Under the pieces are notes generated by a model that ran no database searches, had not been told where the DNA came from, and worked only from the letters and a program-made list of their open reading frames with translations. The translations under genes and the position numbers were made by a program. This document shows, piece after piece, positions 1 to 6,944 of a DNA stretch of 8,373 nucleotides (its first letter is position 1; every line of letters begins with the position of its first letter). Source of the DNA: Bacteroidales bacterium UBA1179 (GTDB lineage: Bacteria > Bacteroidota > Bacteroidia > Bacteroidales > Bacteroidaceae); NCBI GenBank assembly GCA_002309915.1, contig DBYT01000075.1, positions 999-9,371 on the forward strand, given 5' to 3'.

Positions 1-374
1 GCAAGCACATGCCAGTTGGGAGCAACGGCCGGCGATACCACTGTCAGCTGGAACGAATTGACGCCGCTCGGTACATTGGCGCGCAGTCCGTAACGGCTGT
101 CATCGGCCATCCATACGCCCGATGCATCCACCTGACACGGGGTCATCCAGGCCTTTGCATCTTTCTGACGGTAACTGCCGTGCAGACCCGTATAGATCTT
201 GGATTCCCTGTTAAGCAGCAGAGTCATGAAGGTATCATCAGAGGGTGAACCCGCCTTGGTGAAAGCGGGGAACTCGAACTCCACCTCTCCCTGATATTCA
301 TCATGGATATCCTGCCTGCCGCATCCGGTAAGGATGAGTGCCAGAGTCATTAATATGTATCCAAATCTTCTCAT
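1..374 (-). CDS. Fimbrillin-like accessory lipoprotein A' (N-terminal part; runs off the left edge)
   Basis: This is the first 124 codons of a gene whose 3' end lies beyond position 1. The start at 372-374 is followed by a lipoprotein signal peptide with a classic lipobox, LTGC, placing the lipidated cysteine at residue 18. The protein is therefore predicted to be lipid-anchored and exported to the cell surface. It is a clear paralog of gene A (4841-5908). Both carry TKAGSPSDDT (K40 here), HGSYRQK (65-71), WMTPC (76-80), YGLRA (95-99) and SPAVAPNW (114-121). The Lys of TKAG sits where type V pilins are typically cut by a trypsin-like protease; that cleavage is inferred here. The gene begins 8 bases after the stop of B', with CCTGAAAG between them, so it is probably translated from the same mRNA. 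I do not recognise a named family beyond fimbrillin-like; a role as a minor pilus subunit is inferred from context. Confidence 0.9.
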   Translation of the reverse strand, partial: MRRFGYILMTLALILTGCGRQDIHDEYQGEVEFEFPAFTKAGSPSDDTFMTLLLNRESKIYTGLHGSYRQKDAKAWMTPCQVDASGVWMADDSRYGLRANVPSGVNSFQLTVVSPAVAPNWHVL

Positions 375-382
375 CTTTCAGG

Positions 383-2638
383 TTAAGGTTCGGTATAGGA
401 GACGCAGCGCACAGGCCACAACGTATTCATATTATTGGAGCCCGATGCCGTATAAAAAGCAGTCGATGGCTGACTGCGTTCATTGGACCATAAGTTTATA
501 CCGGTTGCCAACGTATAGGTACTACTGGCTCCGCCGTTTGCTGTACCTCCTGACCAGGGCTGGTAAATCACAGCACCGTTAGGCAGAGTATTTACACGCA
601 ACTCAATGGCAAAGGCTTTTGAGCCGATAGGATAATCAACGCTGACTGTTCCGGCAGGAAAACTGATGCTGCCTCTTGGAGCTACGCGCCAACCCTCAGG
701 ACACGGGTCAAACATACTCTTGGTGTTAAGGTCCGGAGTTCTGGCCTGGGTCTTGAAATAACCCAGTCTGGTGTCACCCCAGTTACCGGCATAGTCATAA
801 CGTCTGCCTTCATCGTCAGTTTCAGCACCCACCCAGTTGGGAATCAACAGCATCGTTTCCGGATGGTATATCGAATACCTCATTCGCTCCGTTACGCCTT
901 CTGCCTCCAGATGAGTTCCCATCTTAAACGGCAACACCGCTGCATCATTGTAACGGTTATAAATATAGACGCCCTGTGTACCCGAACCTCCGCCATTCAT
1001 ACCAGTAGCATAAAAGAAAGGATCCTTACGTCCCTGCTGGTAGTACAGAGTGCCCGGTCCCTGTTTTTCAGTCTGGGACAATGCGCCCAGGTTACGGTCC
1101 ATCATAAACTGGCCCTCAAGCGCGCCACCCGTCTTCCACATAGCACCCGTATAGCGGTTCACCTGACCGCCCAGCACGTCATAGACGTAACGCGCCTCAT
1201 TGCCGTCACCGTCAACCTCAGGGGTAAGCAGACTTATGGTTGCACTGGGATTGTAATCGGTCACCCACATATGCCAGCTCCACAGGAACACATCGTCAAG
1301 CAGGGTACGGCCGGCATCTGTAAAGCGGTGTACGCCCAGAATGAAATTACCCTCCATTCCGGCCGTTATGGCAAACTCAAAATAATCGGTATAGTCAGTT
1401 CCGTTACGCTTAATCCACTTGAAATTCACATCCTCAACCAGCTCAACGGTACTTCTTATAATCTCCGCCTGCCATCCGAACGATCCCGCGTCAAGTGCAT
1501 TGCCGGCCACTTTCTCATAGCCGTCGTTTATGTTCCAGAAATCATATACACGGCGTACGGGTATGCGTACATGCTTCCATACCCCCTCCATAGCAGGAGG
1601 ATTGATGATATAAGAATTCGCCAGCGGAGACTGGGTGAAATCCTGCATATGGAGATTATCCACACGGCTGTCTGTGACATAATCACCTGCGCCGGTTATC
1701 TCAAACTCATATGAGTAGTCCTTATTGGGCAGCAGGTTGCAGTCCGCTGTCAAATCACTGCCTAGAATAAATCTGTAAGAAACCTCCTCTCCATGTGAGT
1801 CAGTTCCCATTACCTGCACCATAGTGGTAAAGGGATGCGCAAACAACAGTTTGTGTTTGGGATCGGCATTGGCTATTGTACCGCGTTTGTTGGCAGGACA
1901 ATAGAATGTAAAGTCGCGCGAGTTACCGTCACCCGCACCCTCATTCCATGCGGTTGCCGGGTATGTGACATTAAGCAGATGCTCCTGCGACGGGAAGATA
2001 TCAGGCAGGGTATAATCCGTGAAATAGAATACATCCCTCACGCCCGACAATACCCTTACGGAATCAATCGTAATGGGATTCTCAGTACCGCCTGTGCTGT
2101 TTGTAACCCTCACATCCAGACGAACGGCATTGCGTTTCATCGGAACATCAAGTGACATGGCACTTCCGGTCACAACAGTCTGCACGCAGGCGTTCATATA
2201 CATATAGATGTCATCGGCCATATTCCATCCGGCCGCCCCCTTGTCATCGGTCACGCGCAGTTTCAGACGCTTCACATCACCGAGTGTGCGGCATTTGTTG
2301 AACTCTATCGAAGGATTTTTTGTGTTGGCAATAAACAGAAGGGAGTTCTCTATGTCCGATGTAAACATCCCCACTTTGGTTCCTGCCGTGTAATCGGGAT
2401 AATATCGGGCCGATGTGAGAGAAGCATTGTCCGATGTGCCGTCAAACTGCATCACCCACAGGTCATGGACATTAACGCTCTCCATTCCCACGGGAATCTG
2501 TCCGGCCTTGGTTGCAGGTGTGGCCATAAGATTCAGTTGCACATATACCTCCTTTCCTATCTTGGGCATGACGTCAGTATCCGTGCAGCCACAGAGTACA
2601 AGCAACAGCATCAATATGTATAAACCTGTCTTCTTCAT
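383..2638 (-). CDS. Multidomain fimbrillin (DUF4906-like) lipoprotein with C-terminal FISUMP-type domain, candidate pilus tip protein B'
   Basis: A 751-residue protein. The ATG at 2636-2638 is preferred over one nine codons upstream, because it directly begins a signal peptide (MKKTGLYIL) ending at LCGC, lipidated Cys18. Residues 30-320 resemble the N-terminal pilin part of DUF4906-type fimbrillins: TKAG at 43-46, FIANT at 102-106, FYCPANKRG at 245-253 and NLLPNKDYSYEF at 301-312. Residues 339-464 form a domain starting ANSYIINP and ending WSWHMWVTDY; I cannot name it. Residues 505-747 match a FISUMP-type domain: MDRNLGAL (513-520), GRKDPF (536-541), FDPCPEGWRV (643-652) and a terminal VRCVS (743-747). 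Cys646 and Cys745 could form a disulfide. It is a paralog of gene B, whose stop lies 7 bases upstream. A lipid-anchored or pilus-tip surface adhesin is the favoured inference; the ligand is unknown. The family assignment is from motif recall, not a profile search. Confidence 0.93.
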   Translation of the reverse strand: MKKTGLYILMLLLVLCGCTDTDVMPKIGKEVYVQLNLMATPATKAGQIPVGMESVNVHDLWVMQFDGTSDNASLTSARYYPDYTAGTKVGMFTSDIENSLLFIANTKNPSIEFNKCRTLGDVKRLKLRVTDDKGAAGWNMADDIYMYMNACVQTVVTGSAMSLDVPMKRNAVRLDVRVTNSTGGTENPITIDSVRVLSGVRDVFYFTDYTLPDIFPSQEHLLNVTYPATAWNEGAGDGNSRDFTFYCPANKRGTIANADPKHKLLFAHPFTTMVQVMGTDSHGEEVSYRFILGSDLTADCNLLPNKDYSYEFEITGAGDYVTDSRVDNLHMQDFTQSPLANSYIINPPAMEGVWKHVRIPVRRVYDFWNINDGYEKVAGNALDAGSFGWQAEIIRSTVELVEDVNFKWIKRNGTDYTDYFEFAITAGMEGNFILGVHRFTDAGRTLLDDVFLWSWHMWVTDYNPSATISLLTPEVDGDGNEARYVYDVLGGQVNRYTGAMWKTGGALEGQFMMDRNLGALSQTEKQGPGTLYYQQGRKDPFFYATGMNGGGSGTQGVYIYNRYNDAAVLPFKMGTHLEAEGVTERMRYSIYHPETMLLIPNWVGAETDDEGRRYDYAGNWGDTRLGYFKTQARTPDLNTKSMFDPCPEGWRVAPRGSISFPAGTVSVDYPIGSKAFAIELRVNTLPNGAVIYQPWSGGTANGGASSTYTLATGINLWSNERSQPSTAFYTASGSNNMNTLWPVRCVSYTEP
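1016..1034. repeat. 19-base direct repeat, copy 1 (inside B')
   Basis: The sequence gaaaggatccttacgtccc is identical to positions 3168-3186 in gene B. It encodes the G-R-K-D-P-F motif of the FISUMP-type domain in both proteins. It is most simply a conserved protein motif with matching codons left from the duplication, not a mobile or regulatory repeat. Confidence 0.85.
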
Positions 2639-2645
2639 CCCAAAA

Positions 2646-4844
2646 TCAATCAAAAGGTTTATCACTCACGCATCGCACATAACGTCCGCATGCATTCTGG
2701 TCTCCAATCGAAGTGTTTGATGACAGACTTCCGTTCGCATACCACATGTACACCTGATTTCCCTGTTCTATGCCGTTTCGGTCACAAAGCAGACTGCCTC
2801 CGGTAGGATAAACAGCCTTGATGTCTGCAGCCAGGTCATAGTATCTGTAACTGGATGCATTGGTGTTGTTTGTCAAGGATTTGTTTAGTACATCGGTTCT
2901 GGGAACTCTCCACCCCGGCGGGCATGGATCATATACGCTCTTTCCCTTAGTGGTGCCGAATAGTACGGGATCACCCCATGGGTTATTTACATTTGCAGAC
3001 ACGGAAGTCTTCTGCCAGTAATTGGTACCCCACAGACTAGGACCATAGATGTATTTGTTAGGATGAGCAATGGAGTACAACACATTGTCAGTATAACCCG
3101 TCGAGTTAGTATGTATAGCCCCGTATGTAGAACCAGAAGGTCCAGGATAAACGGTCTGTCTATGAGGGAAAGGATCCTTACGTCCCCATGCATAGAACAG
3201 GAAACCCTTAGCCTTGTTCACAAAAGGTCCCACAGACAATGCACCCAGATTGCGGTCCATAATGAAGCAATCCTTATAATCACCTGTCTTCCAAGAGTCA
3301 AAGTTATAGCGATGTACATCGCCGCCCGGTACCGTATATGCAAATCTGAGTTCATTACCCTGGGCATCAACCTGCGGAGTATAATCCAGAGCCGGATTGG
3401 GATCATAATCGGTAACCCACATCTGCCAGCTCCAGATATAATCATCACCCATCTGGGTCTGGCCGTCATCCAGCCAGCGCTTAAGGCCTATAATTATGTT
3501 TCCGTGCTCAAAGTCGCTTGGCAACGAGAACTCAAACCACTCAAGGTAGTCATTACCGTCCTGCTTCACCCACTTGAAATTGACATCGTAGGTAATGGGC
3601 ATCTCGCTCCATATCACCTCGGCGTGCCAGCCTTTACTGCCACGCATCAGCGCATTGTCGGCATTCTTGTAATAACCGTCTGTAGGGTTCCAGAACTCGT
3701 AGCACTTGGCCACCGGAATGCGATAGTTCTTCCATGTACCCTCAACCCGTGACGGGTGAATCATGTATGTGTTGGCATGCTCCCACGAGCAGAAATCCTC
3801 AACTTCCTGCTCAATCTCGCGGCTGTCAAACATGATATCGGACTTGTCGTTGATGGTAACCGTATAGTCATACTTGCAGTTGGGCAGCAGATTGTAATCG
3901 GTCTCGCTGGCTCCAAGCATAACGCGGAACTCTACCGGACGTTTTATCGATGGGTCCGATGCATCATCATACGTTCCGGTAATACTCAGGAACGATGCCC
4001 CGTCGGGTGCACAGTCACCTCTAAGCAGCGGGTTATGCGGCACAGCAGCCGTTCCGCATTTGTTTACCGGCAGATAGAAGGTAAAACTCTTTGAATCATC
4101 AGTGCCTGCCCCGTCGTCCCAATCCGTTCCCGGATAATCCACGCGGTCACCGTCATACTTGGCGGGATAACGCTCCGGCAGGTCATAGCTGTTAAAGAAG
4201 AACGACCTGGACGGAACCGAGCGCACCGAAACCTTCTGAATGTCTATATCCGTGGCCTGCGTCTCCTTGGTCGTATTGGTAATGGTCACGTTTATCTTGC
4301 AGATGGTACGCTTAAGGTTGAAGTTCAGGGTAACGCCGGCCTCGCTCAGAGTGACATCAGTATAAGCACTCATAAGCGAGCTGTACTTTCCGGCCACGAC
4401 GGTCACCAAGTCCGTTTCGTCATGAACCGCCCTGAACGACTCGTTGAACTCGCTCAGGTCCGTGCAGTGGCTGAACGCAATCTCATCATCAAACGTGTTG
4501 GCCACAAGCACCACCCTGTTGGGCACAGACGATGCAATCAGCTTGAACATCTGCTCAGGGTCGTAACTGTCATAATATCGGGCCTCACGCAAAGGGGAAT
4601 CATCATCCGTTCCGGCAAACTGCAGCACCCAAAGGTCATGAATGGTACCGTCCTCCTGAGTCGATTCATCCACCAGTCCGCTACGGGTCATAAGTCCGTT
4701 ATCGGTAAGAGGAGCCACATTCAAAGACATACGTACATCAACGGGAGTGCCGTCGGCCACAGTCTGCCGCAACGCATCATCGTTGCAGCCCACAGCAAGC
4801 ACCGTCAGCACTACCAAAAGCAGTATGTTCTTTATCCAGTTCAT
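2646..4844 (-). CDS. Multidomain fimbrillin (DUF4906-like) lipoprotein with C-terminal FISUMP-type domain, candidate pilus tip protein B
   Basis: A 732-residue protein whose ATG overlaps the stop of gene A as ATGA, a layout that favours translational coupling. The signal peptide ends at LAVGC with lipidated Cys20, followed by acidic NDD, similar to surface-export signals reported for Bacteroidota lipoproteins. The N-terminal pilin-like part (about 35-335) contains TRSG (53-56), VLVANT (112-117), FYLPVNKCG (256-264) and NLLPNCKYDYTV (318-329). A middle domain spans about 356-482, from ANTYMIHP to WSWQMWVTDY. The FISUMP-type domain (about 520-728) has MDRNLGALS (529-537), WGRKDPF (553-559), YDPCPPGWRVP (638-648) and RYVRCVSD (721-728). 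Cys641 and Cys725 match the cysteine pair of B'; Cys687 and Cys719 are extra. The motif order is the same as in B', so the two are full-length paralogs. A pilus-tip or surface adhesin role is inferred; a plain surface lipoprotein is the alternative. Confidence 0.93.
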   Translation of the reverse strand: MNWIKNILLLVVLTVLAVGCNDDALRQTVADGTPVDVRMSLNVAPLTDNGLMTRSGLVDESTQEDGTIHDLWVLQFAGTDDDSPLREARYYDSYDPEQMFKLIASSVPNRVVLVANTFDDEIAFSHCTDLSEFNESFRAVHDETDLVTVVAGKYSSLMSAYTDVTLSEAGVTLNFNLKRTICKINVTITNTTKETQATDIDIQKVSVRSVPSRSFFFNSYDLPERYPAKYDGDRVDYPGTDWDDGAGTDDSKSFTFYLPVNKCGTAAVPHNPLLRGDCAPDGASFLSITGTYDDASDPSIKRPVEFRVMLGASETDYNLLPNCKYDYTVTINDKSDIMFDSREIEQEVEDFCSWEHANTYMIHPSRVEGTWKNYRIPVAKCYEFWNPTDGYYKNADNALMRGSKGWHAEVIWSEMPITYDVNFKWVKQDGNDYLEWFEFSLPSDFEHGNIIIGLKRWLDDGQTQMGDDYIWSWQMWVTDYDPNPALDYTPQVDAQGNELRFAYTVPGGDVHRYNFDSWKTGDYKDCFIMDRNLGALSVGPFVNKAKGFLFYAWGRKDPFPHRQTVYPGPSGSTYGAIHTNSTGYTDNVLYSIAHPNKYIYGPSLWGTNYWQKTSVSANVNNPWGDPVLFGTTKGKSVYDPCPPGWRVPRTDVLNKSLTNNTNASSYRYYDLAADIKAVYPTGGSLLCDRNGIEQGNQVYMWYANGSLSSNTSIGDQNACGRYVRCVSDKPFD
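3168..3186. repeat. 19-base direct repeat, copy 2 (inside B)
   Basis: Identical to positions 1016-1034 in B'. It covers the codons for G-R-K-D-P-F in the FISUMP-type domain. The bases just outside the block differ between the two copies, so the identity is confined to the motif. Confidence 0.85.
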
Positions 4845-5908
4845 ATAGTACCCTTACCTCCGTCAACACTGTCCCAACTGCCGGGATTGAAAGTAATCAC
4901 TTCTGTCTTAGGCTCCCCTATCTCCACACTCTGACTGCCCGCAGTATCGTTCCAAGGCAGAGATGTAATGGTCATCTTTATGAATGCCGAATTGATTGAG
5001 AGCGTATAAGTATATGAGTGCTGAGGCCTGAAATTATAGTTGAGCGGCACATCCACCACACCCGTACCCATAGTCACCTCAAGCTTGGGCACGTCATACA
5101 GAAAGTGGTATTCATTGTCAATCCTGTCATAATTGAGTGCGAACAGATAGAAATCCGAGCAGACCTGAGTGGCAGCCTCGCCGTGAAGCAGTTCAATCTC
5201 AGGATCGCCGGTATCATGAATGGTCACGCCCACAGCGTCAAGCGTAGGATTGAGCAGAGTATCGGCACCCATGTCATATGACATTGACCCATATATATTC
5301 TTTATCCTGAGTCTGTTCACGTGGACCGATGCCAGATCGTCGCCGCACTCCAGCTTTACGGTCAGCCTGGCCCTGCGGTCTATCAACTGAGCCTGATCGG
5401 CCTGATATACATATTTGCCGTTCAGATGGTTGCCGGTTACCTTTACGGTTACGGGAGAACTTATCTTGATGCCGTCACCAGTACGGTTCAGGTTATAACC
5501 CCACCTTCTGGTTCCGGAATAGATACTGAGGACTCTCCAGTTTGGTGCTATAGCGGGAGAGGCTATGCACAGTTTATAACTATCAGAGTTGTACTCGGCA
5601 CGCAGACCGTACATACTGCCGTCTTCAATCCACTCACCCGTTGTATTGTTCACCCTGCAGGGAGTCATCCAGTCCTTCAGCTCCTTCTGGCGGTATGAGC
5701 CGTGATACATATTGGAATAGACCGTATCAACAGCACTGTATCGGAACACAATCGTTCGGTAAGTATCGTCACTAGGCGAACCGGCCTTTGTGGTCATACG
5801 GAAACTGAACTCCACAGTCTCATCATTACTGACAACATCGGTCTTCTCGCGGCTGCATCCGGCAGCTGCAAGAGTCAATAAAGCTATCAGTATGAGAGGC
5901 TTGTTCAT
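4841..5908 (-). CDS. Fimbrillin-like accessory lipoprotein A
   Basis: A 355-residue protein. The signal peptide is MNKPLILIALLTLAAAGC, giving lipidated Cys18. TKAGSPSDD follows at 40-48, then HGSYRQK (69-75), WMTPC (80-84), YGLRA (100-104) and SPAIAPNW (117-124); all are shared with the partial gene A' at the left edge. The end resembles pilin C-termini: alternating Y/T residues (YTYTLSIN, 299-306), then a tryptophan at 319 (TSLPW). An unusually long 36-residue tail (320-355) follows, which could hold a donor strand. The start lies 3 bases after the stop of C2, and the gene overlaps the start of B by 4 bases, so A and B are probably made together. I do not know a specific named family for it. 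A minor pilin, or a subunit pairing with the large B protein, is inferred from the neighbourhood and the pilin-like ends. Confidence 0.9.
   Translation of the reverse strand: MNKPLILIALLTLAAAGCSREKTDVVSNDETVEFSFRMTTKAGSPSDDTYRTIVFRYSAVDTVYSNMYHGSYRQKELKDWMTPCRVNNTTGEWIEDGSMYGLRAEYNSDSYKLCIASPAIAPNWRVLSIYSGTRRWGYNLNRTGDGIKISSPVTVKVTGNHLNGKYVYQADQAQLIDRRARLTVKLECGDDLASVHVNRLRIKNIYGSMSYDMGADTLLNPTLDAVGVTIHDTGDPEIELLHGEAATQVCSDFYLFALNYDRIDNEYHFLYDVPKLEVTMGTGVVDVPLNYNFRPQHSYTYTLSINSAFIKMTITSLPWNDTAGSQSVEIGEPKTEVITFNPGSWDSVDGGKGTI
4857..4861 (-). promoter_or_regulatory. Shine-Dalgarno-like GGAGG before gene B
   Basis: On the minus strand GGAGG lies 12 bases before the ATG of B, with a further AAGGG (plus 4851-4855) 6 bases before it. 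Both are inside the last codons of gene A. Bacteroidota generally rely little on Shine-Dalgarno pairing, so this may be just the Gly-Gly-Lys-Gly codons. It does agree with a start at the ATGA overlap. Confidence 0.35.
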
Positions 5909-5911
5909 AGG

Positions 5912-6943
5912 TCAGATTTCATCGGAATACTCACCCGGAGTCCAATCGGACTTGATGGTAACTCCGTCAAGATGCACGTAGTTGTCTATGGTAATATTGA
6001 ATACATACTCGTTTGTTGCCCGGAAACCATAGGTAGTGCCGTCCGAGTGCTTAACGTTATCACGCAATATGGGGAACGTCTTACGGAATCCGTCAATAAC
6101 CAGTATCACCTCCAGATCACCGTCGGCAGCAAGCTCCACGGGATAGAGCATCACGTTAAAGTCACGGCCGGCTGTTGAGTTGAATGTTCCTCCCACGCCT
6201 GAACCTGTGGTGTATGAGAAAAAGTGCTTGAAACTGATACTGTCGGCAGTTGAGTTATGGGTAAGCGTTCCGGTCATTGCGTTGAATACTCCGGTCTTGT
6301 AGAGTTCCGTACCCTTGCCTCCGGCCTTGCGTATCACGATCGAGTCAACGGTATGCGTACTTACGGGAGAGTCATTCTTAATCTTCATCTTGAATGACAG
6401 CTTGGCCAGGACATGATGGAACGTAAGCGCCACATCACTCTCCACGCTACTGGGAAGCATATCCTTGTTTATGGTCTTGCTGGCATTCTGAGACACGTAC
6501 ATAAGGTCATTGTTACGCGCAATGTCAAACGGGATTTCCGCTGGACTGACCGCATTTTCTATATACGGAGCGTAGGCGTATACATCGGCATTGATGCCCT
6601 CATCGTTAGTCGATATATACAACTGCGAAAGGTTCTCCTTAAGGATGGAGTTGTAGAACTGCCAGCCCGATCCCTTACGGGTAACCTTGACGTTGTTGTA
6701 GCCGTAGTTGTGCTCCACGAACTGCAGACCGTCGGGATTCAGGTCCTGGTCCTCATGTTTGCATACATAAAGCGCAAAGGTGTTGCCTTCACTGAATGCC
6801 ACACCCTCTATCGAGAACTTGGTACCTGTGGCTTTGCCGTGCTCGGCCGGATCATAGGGCTCCGGCTGCGGCACCTCCTGCTTTGCGCAGCATCCAAGTG
6901 CCAAAACCGTCAAAAACAATGTTATGTATCTTAGAGTCCTCAT
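5912..6943 (-). CDS. Mfa-like fimbrillin family lipoprotein C2
   Basis: A 343-residue protein. I chose the ATG at 6941-6943, one base after the stop of C1, over one 18 codons upstream, because it begins a standard lipoprotein signal (MRTLRYITLF, then LALGC, Cys18). A proline-rich linker (QPEPYDPAEHG, 26-36) follows the anchor. Fimbrillin-like signs are VYAYAPY (121-127), DLMYVS (146-151), the FHHVLAKLSF block (175-184) typical of Mfa_like_1 proteins, and the C-terminal pattern YVFNITIDN then IKSDW (330-334). Only nine residues follow that tryptophan. Unlike C1, A, B and their paralogs it has no T[KR][AS] site 20-40 residues after the signal peptide. In type V pili a subunit that keeps its N-terminal strand acts as the anchor or terminator, so C2 is a candidate for that role; this is inference. 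A stalk or minor pilin is the alternative. Confidence 0.92.
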   Translation of the reverse strand: MRTLRYITLFLTVLALGCCAKQEVPQPEPYDPAEHGKATGTKFSIEGVAFSEGNTFALYVCKHEDQDLNPDGLQFVEHNYGYNNVKVTRKGSGWQFYNSILKENLSQLYISTNDEGINADVYAYAPYIENAVSPAEIPFDIARNNDLMYVSQNASKTINKDMLPSSVESDVALTFHHVLAKLSFKMKIKNDSPVSTHTVDSIVIRKAGGKGTELYKTGVFNAMTGTLTHNSTADSISFKHFFSYTTGSGVGGTFNSTAGRDFNVMLYPVELAADGDLEVILVIDGFRKTFPILRDNVKHSDGTTYGFRATNEYVFNITIDNYVHLDGVTIKSDWTPGEYSDEI

Positions 6944-6944
6944 A

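Noticed and set aside
708..720. Match to the Bacteroidota -7 promoter element (TATGTTTG on the minus strand)
   Set aside because: It is inside the codons for S-M-F-D-P of B', with no TTTG element at the required upstream spacing and no gene start nearby.
863..1714. Long plus-strand open frame (283 codons) opposite B'
   Set aside because: It lies wholly antisense to a well-supported gene with recognisable domains. Its own translation shows no coherent domain or signal peptide and is rich in His, Ile and Arg, as expected from reverse-reading codons.
1843..1856. Small inverted repeat caaac-aaca-gtttg
   Set aside because: A five-base stem inside B' codons without a following T tract. It is too weak for a terminator or a recombinase site.
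383..2638. Possibility that B' is a C-type-lectin target of a diversity-generating retroelement
   Set aside because: No template repeat, reverse transcriptase or accessory gene can be seen in the window, so it is kept only as a test under the loop-divergence finding.
3298..3306. Second -7-like element (TAACTTTG on the minus strand)
   Set aside because: It is inside the coding region of B and lacks a partner -33 element. Such octamers are expected by chance.
3063..3752. Plus-strand open frame (229 codons) opposite B
   Set aside because: Antisense shadow of the FISUMP-type and middle domains of B. It has no family signal.
6413..6934. Plus-strand open frame (173 codons) opposite C2
   Set aside because: Antisense to C2. 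The composition is atypical and there is no start context or domain.
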